Positions 7,180-17,130 of a stretch of DNA of 64,000 nucleotides are shown here, piece after piece. Each line of letters starts with the position of its first letter. Within the stretch, counting starts at the first letter, position 1. Position numbers and translations under genes: made by a program. The notes beneath the pieces were generated by a model, which worked only from the letters and a program-made list of their open reading frames with translations, was not told where the DNA came from and did not search any database. The stretch is from JAXHMM01 sp964528445 (lineage in GTDB: Bacteria; Bacteroidota; Rhodothermia; Balneolales; Balneolaceae), in NCBI GenBank assembly GCA_964528445.1, contig CAZGSL010000006.1:1-64000 (forward strand), read 5' to 3'.

Positions 7180-8262
7180 CTACTTTTTGGCCGTAACCAG
7201 GAGCACCAGGCCCACCAGCAGGAAAAACAGGTGCGGCAGAAGCGCCGCGACGGCCGGGTTTACGGCGCCCTCGCTGCCGACCGGTTCCATGATCTTCATG
7301 AAGACCAGGTAGAGCACGCTGATGATGAATCCCGCCGCGATGTAGAGCCCTTTTCCGCCCTTTCTTCGCACCGCCGCGATGGCGAATCCCACGGTGATGA
7401 TTACCGGCACCGACAGGGGGTAGGCGAGGCGGCCGTAGTACTGTATTTTGGGCAGGCCCACGTTTCCCGCACCGCTGCGCTCGATCGATTCGATGTAGTT
7501 CTGCGCCTGGGGATAGGTGAGCTGGAAGATGTCTGATGTGGTTCTCGCCAGGTCTCTCGGCAGGATGTTCAGGGTGGTGTCGGCCGAATCGACCAGCTGG
7601 TCCTTGAATCCCCCGGGGCCGAACACCCTCTTGTTCGCGCCCAGCATGAGCCACTTCTGCTCTTCGGGCTGCCACTTGAGGCGGTCAATATTGGTGATCT
7701 GCCGTATCGTATCCCCCTCGAAATTGACCACCTCCACCTGGTAGCCAGTCTGCTCGTCGATATTAAAGTAATTGATCTTGTAGAGGGAGTTTTCCGACTC
7801 CTGCCGGTACACGTGGCTGCGGTCGATCCGCTGCGACTTGTCTTTCAGGAAACGGCTTTCGAACTCGATTCGCTTGGAGTTGGCTTCCGGTATCACAAAG
7901 CCGTCCATGTAGCTCAGCACTCCCGCCACCATAAGGGCGAACGCCAGGTAGGGGACCAGGAGGCGGTAGAGGCTCACGCCGGCGGCTTTCAGGGCGACAA
8001 TCTCCATCCGTTCGGAGAGCTGCCCGGTCAGGTACAGGCAGGCCACGAACACGGCCATGGGCGTGACCTGACGCATGATTTCCGGGAGATAGTTCAGGTA
8101 GTAGATTCCGAAGACGGCGGAGAGGGTGGCTCCGCGGTCGGTGAACTCGTCGCTGTGTTCCGAGAAATCGATGACCACGAAGATGAACAGCAGCACCAGC
8201 AGTACGAAGAGGCTGATGGACAGCAGGCGGGTGAATATGTAGCGGTCGAACTTTTTAATCAT
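7180..8262 (-). CDS. LptF/LptG-family permease (second of pair, LptG-like)
   Basis: 360 residues of the YjgP/YjgQ family. These inner-membrane permeases pair with the ATPase LptB to pull lipopolysaccharide out of the membrane. Topology matches: TM1 at about 15-33 (SISLFVLLVLLFIFVVIDFS), TM2-3 at about 62-110, a periplasmic beta-jellyroll from about 130 to 265, then three C-terminal TMs (PLSVPVIITVGFAIAA, GLYIAAGFIISVLYLVF, LFFLLVGLVLLVTAKK). The motif SERMEIVALKAAGVSLYRLL after TM2 is the coupling-helix region of the family. Its start overlaps the end of the upstream permease by 8 bp, so the two are translationally coupled. No lptB or lptC nearby. Confidence 0.9.
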   Translation of the reverse strand: MIKKFDRYIFTRLLSISLFVLLVLLFIFVVIDFSEHSDEFTDRGATLSAVFGIYYLNYLPEIMRQVTPMAVFVACLYLTGQLSERMEIVALKAAGVSLYRLLVPYLAFALMVAGVLSYMDGFVIPEANSKRIEFESRFLKDKSQRIDRSHVYRQESENSLYKINYFNIDEQTGYQVEVVNFEGDTIRQITNIDRLKWQPEEQKWLMLGANKRVFGPGGFKDQLVDSADTTLNILPRDLARTTSDIFQLTYPQAQNYIESIERSGAGNVGLPKIQYYGRLAYPLSVPVIITVGFAIAAVRRKGGKGLYIAAGFIISVLYLVFMKIMEPVGSEGAVNPAVAALLPHLFFLLVGLVLLVTAKK

Positions 8263-9697
8263 CCCCTCTCCACAGCTGCGAGATTCGGAAGGAGGTGCAG
8301 ACCCGCACCGTCAGGTAGATTCCGGCCAGCCCGAGGACCACGTTTGCGAACCACATTCCCCAGAAGGGAGAGATCCAGAGCCGGTCGGCCAGTTTTTCTC
8401 CCTGGATGACCGCGATCCAGTAGAAGGTGAGGAAGCCGGTGCTGATCAGGGCGGCATAGCCCAGGTTGCCCTTGCGGGCATACATGCCCACCGGGGCTCC
8501 CAGGAGCACAAAGATCACGCAAGCCAGGGGGATGGAGATTTTCTTATGGATCTCCACCAGGTAACGCGCGATGCGGGTTACCCGCCACTCCGTGTTCACG
8601 ATGGCGTTGTCGTAGCTTGACCGGTAATCCCGGAGTCCGCCCAAGGCCTCCTCCCGCAGGTTCTGCCGGGCCGGGGCTTCGTCCACCGCGTTCAGCACGG
8701 CGTAGTCGCTCCGCGGGAGTGTGGAGACCGAGTCATCCGGCCCGTCTGGAGGTATCTCCAGGTTCTCCGTTCGCTGCGCGCCCTCCTCCCGTGGAAGAGT
8801 GTCGCGAAACACCGCCTGCCGGTAGAGCCGCTCCCGCTCCTCCTCGATGTCCTGCCGGAGGGAATCCACCACGACGCGAAGAGAGCGCATGTTCATGGTG
8901 CGCTCGTGTCGCTCCCGGCTGTCGGGATCGGAGCGGGAGAAGGAGAGTTCTGACAGGTCGAAACTGATGCGGTAGCGCTCGAATTCGGTCTCCTCCATCA
9001 CCTCGATGCGCCGTCCCTCCTCCATGCGGGCCAGGTAGCGCACGATGCTGCCCTCCGCCATCCGGAGGGTGGCGGTCTGGCTTTCGGGGTTGCTCTCCAG
9101 CTTGCCCCGCCGGGCGCGGATGACCGCCTTGTTACGCTGCTGGTTCTGCTCCTGGAAAAGCGTGATGTTGTAGAGGGAGTCCGCCTCCTGGTCGATTTCG
9201 TCCACCAGGAAGGTGTATCCCTCGATTCCCTCGTAGAACTGGTCGGGTTCCAGCTCGAAGCCAGGTTTTTTCATTTTGATGTCGATAAAGAGCGTGCGGG
9301 CCTTCTGGTTGGCGTCCGGCAGCACATCGTCGGAGAACCAGATAAGGAAGACGCAGAGCGCCACCGAGCTGTAGAGCACGGGACTGATGACCCGCCAGGG
9401 ATTCACGCCCGCCGCACGGAGTGCGGTCAGTTCGTTCAGCTCGGTGAATTTTCCGAAGGCCATAAGACAGGCCACCAGGATGGCCATGGGGGAAGCCAGC
9501 ACCACCATGTAGGCAAGGTTGGTCAGAATCAGCTCGATGACCACCCCTGTGGGCAGCCCCTTGCCGATCAGGTCGTTGATGTAGAGCACCAGGAACTGCA
9601 TCAGCAGCAGGAACATGATGGTCAGGAAGCAAAACAGGAAGGGTCCCACGTGCCTCCGCAACACATCCAGCTGCAGTCTGTTGGGTAAGAATTTCAT
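8255..9697 (-). CDS. LptF/LptG-family permease (first of pair, LptF-like)
   Basis: 480 residues, long for the family (about 360). The N-terminus has TM1 (FLFCFLTIMFLLLMQFLVLY), further TMs with VVLASPMAILVACLMAFGK and the coupling motif LNELTALRAAGVNPWRVISP. The extra length is in the periplasmic part, about residues 250-360: a charged, probably coiled-coil insert (RVVVDSLRQDIEEERERLYR) before the last three TMs. Such long LptF forms are common in Bacteroidota. Together with the LptG-like protein it should form the Lpt permease heterodimer. First gene of a two-gene leftward operon; the leader contains a strong hairpin at 9756-9783. Confidence 0.9.
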   Translation of the reverse strand: MKFLPNRLQLDVLRRHVGPFLFCFLTIMFLLLMQFLVLYINDLIGKGLPTGVVIELILTNLAYMVVLASPMAILVACLMAFGKFTELNELTALRAAGVNPWRVISPVLYSSVALCVFLIWFSDDVLPDANQKARTLFIDIKMKKPGFELEPDQFYEGIEGYTFLVDEIDQEADSLYNITLFQEQNQQRNKAVIRARRGKLESNPESQTATLRMAEGSIVRYLARMEEGRRIEVMEETEFERYRISFDLSELSFSRSDPDSRERHERTMNMRSLRVVVDSLRQDIEEERERLYRQAVFRDTLPREEGAQRTENLEIPPDGPDDSVSTLPRSDYAVLNAVDEAPARQNLREEALGGLRDYRSSYDNAIVNTEWRVTRIARYLVEIHKKISIPLACVIFVLLGAPVGMYARKGNLGYAALISTGFLTFYWIAVIQGEKLADRLWISPFWGMWFANVVLGLAGIYLTVRVCTSFRISQLWRGDD

Positions 9698-9755
9698 TGG
9701 GGATGTTGGGTTGAACAGCCTTTAAATTAGCCCGATTCGGCTATATTGCAAAACA

Positions 9756-9783
9756 GCGCCCCGGCCGCGCCCGGCCGGGGCGC
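9756..9783 (-). terminator. Strong GC hairpin with short T-run in the lptF leader
   Basis: A perfect 12-bp stem (GCGCCCCGGCCG / CGGCCGGGGCGC) with a CGCC loop. On the minus strand it is followed by TGTTTTGC, so it looks like an intrinsic terminator read leftward, 58 bp before the lptF ATG. No gene on the minus strand ends to its right, so it may attenuate lptF-lptG or stop spurious transcription. The rest of the 275-bp gap 9698-9972 is AT-rich near sprA and shows no gene. Confidence 0.5.
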
Positions 9784-9972
9784 CGGATTCGTGCGTCTGC
9801 GTAGCGCTCTGCGGCACTTTCAACAGAACCTTTTTAGCGTTATAATCACTACTCGTCATCCCGGACACAGGAATTAAGGGACGATCACTTAATCTCAAGG
9901 AGTTGCGTATCGGACACCGCTACTACCCCTTATTTTGCACTATTAACAAATAATGTAAGATAAAACGGTTCC

Positions 9973-12900
9973 GTGCCGCGCAATGTATCTCCTTATTCAC
10001 ACTGGGTTGTCAGCGCCTGCCTGATCCTGCTTGCGCCCCTCGGGGGCGAAGCCCAGCAGGGACAGATCTATCCCGGGGACCTGCCCGAGGGTTTCATCAC
10101 GCCCGGTTTTGTGGCCTATCCCTTCCCGCAGCCGCCCCCCGGATTCTACCGCATACGCCTCTCCGGCGACCACACCGAGGTTCGGCTCGATTCGACGGGA
10201 CGCTACGTGAGCCGGCGGTTTGCCTTCGGTCTTCCCTCCGGGGAGCCCTACCGCATGGATTTCGAGGAGTTCGCGCGGCGCTCCCTGGAGGCGGTCAAAC
10301 GACGCAACTGGCGGGAGATCATCGCCGCGGCGGATTCGGCGGACGCCGCACGGTCGCTCCTCGCGGGCGGGGAGGGGGGACTGCTGGATTTCAGCCTGGA
10401 TCTCCCGGCCGGCGAGCAGTCCACTTTCTCCACCATCTTCGGTCAGCCGACGGTGAACCTGCGCATCAACGGTACGGCCAACATGAACGTGGGCGCTTCC
10501 ATCTCCACCACCGAGAACCCACAGATTCCGCCGGACCAGCAGACGCAGGTGGATCCCACCTTCACGCAGGACCTTCAGCTCAACATTCAGGGGACGATAG
10601 GGGACAAGCTCTCCATATCGACCGACTGGGACACCGACCGGTCGTTCGACTTCATGAACCGGCTGAGTATTCGCTACGAGGGGTACGAGGACGAGATCCT
10701 GCAGAGCGTGGAGATGGGGAACGTCTCCATGGAGACCGGCAACTCGCTGCTGCGGGGAGGGAGCGCCCTGTTCGGGGTGAAATCCACCGCCCAGGTGGGA
10801 GCGCTTCGGCTGACCGGCGTCTTTTCCCAGCAGGAGGGACAGGGACGTACGGAGACCATAACGGGAGGCGCCCAGGAGCAGGAGATTACCATCCGCCCGG
10901 CTGATTACGAGGCGGACCGCCACTTTTTCCTGGACTTTTACGCCCGCCAGCAGTTCGAGCAGAACATGTCCGATCCCCAGCAGCCCGGACAGGCGCTGCA
11001 GCTCTCCGAGATCAACGTCTGGGTCCTGCGGGAGTCCTCGCAGTCGACCGAGGGTGAGCGCCAGGCCATCGCGCTGGTCGACCTGGGCGTGGACCGGAAC
11101 GCCGACGGCAGCTACAATCCGCCCGACGACGAAGAGGATGCGTTTCCTGACGGCCTGCTGGACCAATTCCGGGATCCCTCCGCCGGCGTATCGGCAGGTG
11201 ACTTCAACGTGGATCCGGCCGAGTTCGCGGAAGGCTATTTCATCCCCCTCCAGGAGGGAACCGACTACGAGGTTCACCGCTCGCTGGGCTACATTACTCT
11301 CAACCGGAATCTCAACTCCCGCCAGGCCGTGGCAGTCTCGTTCCGCTACGTGAATCCGCAGACCGGGGAGACGGCGAGCGTGGGGGACGTCAGTCAGGGG
11401 GGCGGCAGCCGCATCTACCTGAAGCTGATTCGTCCCCAGAACGTGACCATCTCGAACGCGGCATGGGACCTGATGATGAAGAACATCTACGCCCTCGGGG
11501 TGCAGGACGTGACGGCCGATGGCCTGGAGGCGGATATCAAGTTTACCGAGCAGAACGTACCCAGCCAGTCCCTGCCCGGGCGAGATACGCCCCTGCTGCA
11601 GGACCTGGGACTGGACCGGGTGGACAGGCAGGGCGCGCGCACGCCCGACAACCAGATCGATTTCAGCACCGGCACCCTCGATCCCTCCTCCGGCCGGATC
11701 CTGTTCCCCTACCTGGAGCCCTTCGGGGAGCGCATACGGAGCCTGCTGGAGGAGGGGGAACTCCCTTCCGAGCGGGTGAACGACCTTACCTACAGCGAGC
11801 TCTACGAGGAGAAGAAGGCGAATGCCGCAAGGGTCTCCAAGAACAACTTCTACCTGATGGAGGGGCAGGCCAAAGGGGTGGTATCGGACAGCTACTCGCT
11901 GGGGATCTCCCTGGTGGAGGGTTCGGTAAACGTCTATGCAAACGGAACCGAGCTCCAGGAGGGGACCGACTACGTGGTGGATTACTCCATCGGGAGCATT
12001 ACCATCCTTAACGAGCGCTACCTGCAGCGGGGGCAGGAGATCCGCATAGAGTACGAAAACAACCAGTTCACCCAGATCGAGCAGAAGGGATTTACGGGTC
12101 TGCGTGCCGTATATGAGCTGACGCCGGGCGTGCGGATCGGGGGAACCTATCTCAACCTGAAAGAGCGTCCGCTGCAGGACAAGATTAGAATCGGCAACGC
12201 ACCGGTGAACAATTCGGCCATCGGGTTCGACATGGACACCGAGGTGGATCTGCCGTGGCTGACGAGGGCCGTCGACCAGGTGCCGCTTCTGCAGACCGCC
12301 GAGAACTCCCGCTTCACCCTGAGCGGCGAATTCGCCCGCCTGGACCCGGGGGTCTCCCAGACCAACGCGGTGGAAGACGCCATCGCAGACGACCGCCTCT
12401 TTGAGGATGAGGAGAACGGGCTGGTATTCCTGGATGATTTCGAGGGAACGGACATCGGGCTCAGTTTCCTGAATCCCTCCCGGTGGAGCCTGGCGGCCGC
12501 CCCTGCGGCCGTTCCCGGATATGGGCCGGACGCCTCCGTATTCGAGGATTCCACCGATGTTCAGCCCGCCGAGAACCTGGCCGACAAGATCGCCCGGTCG
12601 GACCTGCGGGGACAGTTCACCTGGTACAGCATCCCCCGCAACATCACCGACATCCTGGGGGACGTCTCCTACACCCCGGAGTCGCGCCCGGTGGCGGTCA
12701 CCGACGTGTTCCCCAACCGGGACGTGCTTCCGGAGGAGAACTTTATCTCCACCCTCGACGTCTACTACGATCCGGGTGAGCGGGGGCCCTACAATTACAA
12801 CGACAATCTGCACACCCTGCTGGAGGAGGAGTCCGAACGCGCGTGGGGCGGTATGGTGACCACCCTGCCCAGCGGACAGGAGGACCTGACCCAGAACAAC

Positions 12901-15900
12901 ATCGAATTCCTGGAGTTCTGGGTGCAGCCGGTGCTGCCGGGAGGCGAGCAGCCCACAGCGGAAGAGCTGGAGGAGTACGACGGGAAGGTGTTCATCGACG
13001 TTGGGACGGTGTCGGAGGACGTCATTCCCAACTTCAGGACGAACTCGGAAGACGGTCTCGCGCGGCGGCCCGCCGACCTGGAACCGGACAACCTGGGAGC
13101 GCAGGTGCGCTCCTATCTCCCGAGTCCGCCGCCCCCTCCTGAGGGACAGTTTTCCAACGAAACCCGCGCGCTGGAGGACGTGGGACTGGACGGTATCCCC
13201 AACGAGGGGGGGATCCGGGGGATCAGCGAACGGGGCGTCTTTTCGGGCTTTGTCGAATCGATACGCCAGACCTACGGCCCGGAGAGCCGGATGCTGGAGC
13301 AGGTCTCCAACGATCCCTCGAACGACGACTACGTCTACTACGGGGAGGATCACCTCGGCAGCCTGCCGCTGCACCGGCGCTTTCACCGCATGTACGGGTA
13401 CCACGACGGCAACACGCCTCCCAACACCTCCGAAAAAAGGGCCCTGACCAACCGGCCCGACACCGAGGGACTGATCACCCCCTCCAACGTGGAGCAGAAC
13501 AACGCCTATTTCCAGTACGAAATCGACTGGAATCCGGCGGACTCGGAGAACCTGGAGGTGGGCAGCCCGGGTACGTTCATCGTGGACAAGGTCCCGGGAG
13601 AGAGCCAGGAGCGCCGATGGTACCAGGTGCGGGTCCCGCTGAAGGACTTTGTGCGGCGAGTGGGCGACATAGAGAACTTCCAGAACATCTCCTATATCCG
13701 CGTCTGGTTCGCGGGCTACGAGGAGCCCTTTACCATGCGTTTCGCCAGTTTCGAGCTGGTGGGCAGCCAGTGGCGCCCGGCCGAAAACGTAGAGCGCGAG
13801 CAGCCCTCCCCGGCCGAAATGACTCTCTCCACGGTAAACATCGAGGAGAACAGCCGTCGGCTTCCCATACCCTACCGGCAGCCGGAGGGGGCCATCCGGG
13901 CCACCAACAGGGGACAGCAGCGCCAGACCATCGCCAACGAGCAGTCGCTGGTGATGAACGTGGAGGATCTGGGGGGAGGGGAGATGAAGATGGTCAAGCG
14001 GGTCTATCCTGGAGGGCTCAATATGGTCCACTATTCGAACCTGCGGATGTTCGTTCACGGGGAGGGATACGACAGCCGTGATGAGGCCGAGCTGGTAGTC
14101 CGATTCGGCACGGACCTCACCAACAGCTATTACGAATACCGGCAACCGGTTACGCCCTCTGATCCCGACTATCTCTATCACCGGGGTCCGCTGAACGAGC
14201 TCAACGACGGCCAGCGCCGGCAGGAGGCCGAACGAGTCTGGATCTACGAGGAGAACAGCCTCAACCTGGTGATGCGTGCTCTCAACCAGCTCAAGCAGCT
14301 TCGCGACCAGCAACAGATGAATACCTCGGAGGTGTTCGAGCGGGGGGATCTGCTGCCGGAGGCCCCGGAGGGAGCTGTGCTCGCTATCAAGGGGAACCCC
14401 TCCCTCGACCGGATAGGGGAGATCGGCATGGGCATCCGCAACCCCTTTGACCCTAACGATCCGGGACAGGGGGGGACGGGCTCCCTGGACGCGCAGTTCT
14501 GGGTGAACGAACTGCGGCTCTCGGGCTTCGACAACCGGAGCGGCTGGGCGGCCAACGCCAAGGGGGAGCTTCAGCTGGCCGATTTCGCCAGGATCAACGC
14601 CAATGTAGTACGGGAGACCGACGGATTCGGCGCGCTGGATTCGCGGCTGGGACAGCGCCGGGTATCGGACGTCTGGTCGTACGACCTGAGTTCCACGGTG
14701 AACATGGACAAATTCCTTCCCGAACGGGCGGGATGGAGCATTCCGCTGAATCTCTCCACCCGCCGCTCCACCACCACCCCGCGCTACCTGCCCGAACAGG
14801 GGGACGTGCGTCTGTCGGAGTTCCGGGACGCGGTCAACGCCCGCACCGACATCAGCGAGGAGGCCAAGCGGCGGCTCATCGACCGGCGGGTCCGGCAGAG
14901 CCAGACCTTCTCCGAGAACTACTCTCTTAGCCTTTCCAACGTCACCAAAAATGAGTCAGAAGCCCCCTTTGCCCGGTATACGCTCGACAACACCACCCTC
15001 AACTTTGTCTACAATACCACCGACCGGCGCAGCCCGGAGTATCTGCTGCGGGATAACTGGAACTACAGCGGGTCGGTCAACTACAACATCAGCTTCGCCT
15101 CTACCCGCCTCTTCCGTCCCTTCGGTTTCCTGGGCGAGACGCCCCTTCTGCATCCCCTGGCGGGTCTCCGCCTGGGCTACACCCCGGCTTCGCTGACGGC
15201 CTCGGCGGGAATCACCAGGGAGTATGAGGAGCGGAGGCGGAGAATATTCGAGAACGGAACCACGGGCGGAGGCCCCCTGCAGCAGTCTCACAATTTCAAC
15301 TACGACACCCAATTCGGATTCGGCTACAACCTGACGCCCGCCATCAAAACCTCCTTCCGTTCGCGAACGGTCTTCGACCTTTCACGCGCCGGAATTGCAC
15401 CGGCCGGGGAGACCGGTACGCCCGACAGCACCCGTTTCCGGGTGCGTCCCACGTTCGACGTGCTGGGAGACCTGGTAGGTGACACGCTCCGTTCGCGGCG
15501 CAGCAACTACGAGGAGCAGTACACGGCCGGCTGGGACCCGCGCCTGCAGCGGATTGGGGCATTCGACTGGATCTCCTACTCGGCCACCTACGGGGGAGGC
15601 TACCAGTGGCGTAACAGTCCCGTGGGAAGCGGCCTCGGGGCGACAGTCACCAACAACCTCTCGCTCGACCAGTCCCTCGACATTGATCTGCAGGAGCTGC
15701 TGGGCGGTATGGGATGGTACCAAGCGCTGCAAGAGGACGGGGAGGGGACGGGCATATTCCGGCGGGCGCTCGGGGGACTCCTGGGTTTTGGGACGCTCGA
15801 GGTGGGTTTCAACATCACCAAGAGCTCCATGCAGAGCGGATACGCGGGAGATTCGCAGATATTTCACATGTTCGGCGGCGCGGGCGGTAATTTTTCGCCT

Positions 15901-17130
15901 CCCTTCTCGTACAGGACCGGTTTCGAGGACCGGATCGGGAGGGGACGGCTGATCGACAACCCGTATACCGACCGCAGCCTCCAGATTCCCTCCAACAAGC
16001 GTTTCGACGACGAGCTCACGGTTGATTCCCAGTGGGAGCCGTTCCGCAATTTCCAGGTTGAATTGAGCTGGAACGCCCAGTGGAATGTGACCACCAGCCG
16101 CCAGATCACCATCAACCCGGACGAATCCTCCTCGGTGGTCCGGAACCGGAGCGGGGACGTCAGTTCGAGCGTCTGGAGTTTCGGGGGAGGGTACGGGGAG
16201 TTTTTTCGCCGGCAGCTCACCACCGCTTTCGGTGACGTTACCGCCTCGAGCGATACGCTCAGCGACGAGACAGGGAACCTGGACGGGCGCGTGGTGATGG
16301 GGAGCGAATCGGTGGAGGAGGATTTCCGCTCTTCCTACCTTTCGGCGGGCAGCGGGACGGTGGGAGACCGCGGTTTCATGCCGTTCCCGCTGCCGGGCTG
16401 GCGTCTGACGTGGTCGGGCGTGGAGCGGTTCGTACCCTACCTGGGAGATTTTATGGCCCGGGCCACTATCACCCACGCCTACAGCGGCACGTACCGGCTG
16501 GGATGGTCCTTCAACAGCGATACCGGGGAGCTGCCTCCCCTCTCTATTGGACGTTATACGGTGGAGAGCTTCCGCCGGAACTACGAGCCGAACACCATCA
16601 ACATAGAGAAGATCTACCAGCCGCTGCTGGGCGTGAACATCACCTGGGAATCCAACCTGCGCACCAACATAGAGTACGAGCAGAGCAAGCTCTCCAGCCT
16701 CTCGCTCAGCAACACCACGGTAATTGAGCGGCTCTCGCGCGGCGTGACGGTATCTTTCGGTTATACCCTGCGGGATTTCAAGATTCCGTTTTTTCCCCGT
16801 ATACAGAACGCCGTCGACGTGACTTTAAACGGCAACTATACGGAAGACACCCGCCGGAAATTTCGCCTCGATTCCGACCTGGACGACGCCCTCGCGAATC
16901 CGCCGGACCAGCTGGACCGCGATCCTTCGACCTACGGATTCAGCAGCAGCTTTACCGGGGGACAGTCGAGGATCAACGGTTCGATGGTGATCGGCTACCA
17001 GTTTTCGCAGGCCATCCGAGCCAATTTTGAATACACCTACAGCCGCCTCATTCCGAAATCGTCCGGCGTCTACGCGCGGACCGACCACGACCTGCGATTC
17101 AACGTGATTGTCAGCATCCAGTCGAACTAG
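9973..17130 (+). CDS. sprA: SprA/Sov-type outer-membrane translocon of the type 9 secretion system
   Basis: 2385 residues, the size of SprA (about 2400). SprA forms the giant beta-barrel through which type 9 secretion substrates cross the outer membrane; in gliding Bacteroidota it is also needed for motility. A signal peptide is present (VVSACLILLAPLGGEAQQ). Residues about 30-250 carry the N-terminal SprA region (AEQSTF-like turn, DLQLNIQGTIGDKLSISTDW, GNVSMETGNSLLRGGSALFG); the remainder is rich in aromatic and alternating residues of barrel strands, ending in an amphipathic strand (RTDHDLRFNVIVSIQSN). Start: GTG at 9973 is the first start codon after an in-frame TAA, and gives the signal peptide directly; there is no strong ribosome site. 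Its stop codon overlaps that of the converging lnt. No other T9SS gene is in the window. Confidence 0.93.
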   Translation: MPRNVSPYSHWVVSACLILLAPLGGEAQQGQIYPGDLPEGFITPGFVAYPFPQPPPGFYRIRLSGDHTEVRLDSTGRYVSRRFAFGLPSGEPYRMDFEEFARRSLEAVKRRNWREIIAAADSADAARSLLAGGEGGLLDFSLDLPAGEQSTFSTIFGQPTVNLRINGTANMNVGASISTTENPQIPPDQQTQVDPTFTQDLQLNIQGTIGDKLSISTDWDTDRSFDFMNRLSIRYEGYEDEILQSVEMGNVSMETGNSLLRGGSALFGVKSTAQVGALRLTGVFSQQEGQGRTETITGGAQEQEITIRPADYEADRHFFLDFYARQQFEQNMSDPQQPGQALQLSEINVWVLRESSQSTEGERQAIALVDLGVDRNADGSYNPPDDEEDAFPDGLLDQFRDPSAGVSAGDFNVDPAEFAEGYFIPLQEGTDYEVHRSLGYITLNRNLNSRQAVAVSFRYVNPQTGETASVGDVSQGGGSRIYLKLIRPQNVTISNAAWDLMMKNIYALGVQDVTADGLEADIKFTEQNVPSQSLPGRDTPLLQDLGLDRVDRQGARTPDNQIDFSTGTLDPSSGRILFPYLEPFGERIRSLLEEGELPSERVNDLTYSELYEEKKANAARVSKNNFYLMEGQAKGVVSDSYSLGISLVEGSVNVYANGTELQEGTDYVVDYSIGSITILNERYLQRGQEIRIEYENNQFTQIEQKGFTGLRAVYELTPGVRIGGTYLNLKERPLQDKIRIGNAPVNNSAIGFDMDTEVDLPWLTRAVDQVPLLQTAENSRFTLSGEFARLDPGVSQTNAVEDAIADDRLFEDEENGLVFLDDFEGTDIGLSFLNPSRWSLAAAPAAVPGYGPDASVFEDSTDVQPAENLADKIARSDLRGQFTWYSIPRNITDILGDVSYTPESRPVAVTDVFPNRDVLPEENFISTLDVYYDPGERGPYNYNDNLHTLLEEESERAWGGMVTTLPSGQEDLTQNNIEFLEFWVQPVLPGGEQPTAEELEEYDGKVFIDVGTVSEDVIPNFRTNSEDGLARRPADLEPDNLGAQVRSYLPSPPPPPEGQFSNETRALEDVGLDGIPNEGGIRGISERGVFSGFVESIRQTYGPESRMLEQVSNDPSNDDYVYYGEDHLGSLPLHRRFHRMYGYHDGNTPPNTSEKRALTNRPDTEGLITPSNVEQNNAYFQYEIDWNPADSENLEVGSPGTFIVDKVPGESQERRWYQVRVPLKDFVRRVGDIENFQNISYIRVWFAGYEEPFTMRFASFELVGSQWRPAENVEREQPSPAEMTLSTVNIEENSRRLPIPYRQPEGAIRATNRGQQRQTIANEQSLVMNVEDLGGGEMKMVKRVYPGGLNMVHYSNLRMFVHGEGYDSRDEAELVVRFGTDLTNSYYEYRQPVTPSDPDYLYHRGPLNELNDGQRRQEAERVWIYEENSLNLVMRALNQLKQLRDQQQMNTSEVFERGDLLPEAPEGAVLAIKGNPSLDRIGEIGMGIRNPFDPNDPGQGGTGSLDAQFWVNELRLSGFDNRSGWAANAKGELQLADFARINANVVRETDGFGALDSRLGQRRVSDVWSYDLSSTVNMDKFLPERAGWSIPLNLSTRRSTTTPRYLPEQGDVRLSEFRDAVNARTDISEEAKRRLIDRRVRQSQTFSENYSLSLSNVTKNESEAPFARYTLDNTTLNFVYNTTDRRSPEYLLRDNWNYSGSVNYNISFASTRLFRPFGFLGETPLLHPLAGLRLGYTPASLTASAGITREYEERRRRIFENGTTGGGPLQQSHNFNYDTQFGFGYNLTPAIKTSFRSRTVFDLSRAGIAPAGETGTPDSTRFRVRPTFDVLGDLVGDTLRSRRSNYEEQYTAGWDPRLQRIGAFDWISYSATYGGGYQWRNSPVGSGLGATVTNNLSLDQSLDIDLQELLGGMGWYQALQEDGEGTGIFRRALGGLLGFGTLEVGFNITKSSMQSGYAGDSQIFHMFGGAGGNFSPPFSYRTGFEDRIGRGRLIDNPYTDRSLQIPSNKRFDDELTVDSQWEPFRNFQVELSWNAQWNVTTSRQITINPDESSSVVRNRSGDVSSSVWSFGGGYGEFFRRQLTTAFGDVTASSDTLSDETGNLDGRVVMGSESVEEDFRSSYLSAGSGTVGDRGFMPFPLPGWRLTWSGVERFVPYLGDFMARATITHAYSGTYRLGWSFNSDTGELPPLSIGRYTVESFRRNYEPNTINIEKIYQPLLGVNITWESNLRTNIEYEQSKLSSLSLSNTTVIERLSRGVTVSFGYTLRDFKIPFFPRIQNAVDVTLNGNYTEDTRRKFRLDSDLDDALANPPDQLDRDPSTYGFSSSFTGGQSRINGSMVIGYQFSQAIRANFEYTYSRLIPKSSGVYARTDHDLRFNVIVSIQSN

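Noticed and set aside
9997..14313. Very long minus-strand open frame (1438 codons) opposite sprA
   Set aside because: Composition is rich in V, G, L, H and R with no motif or fold; GC-rich codons of sprA leave the opposite strand free of stops.
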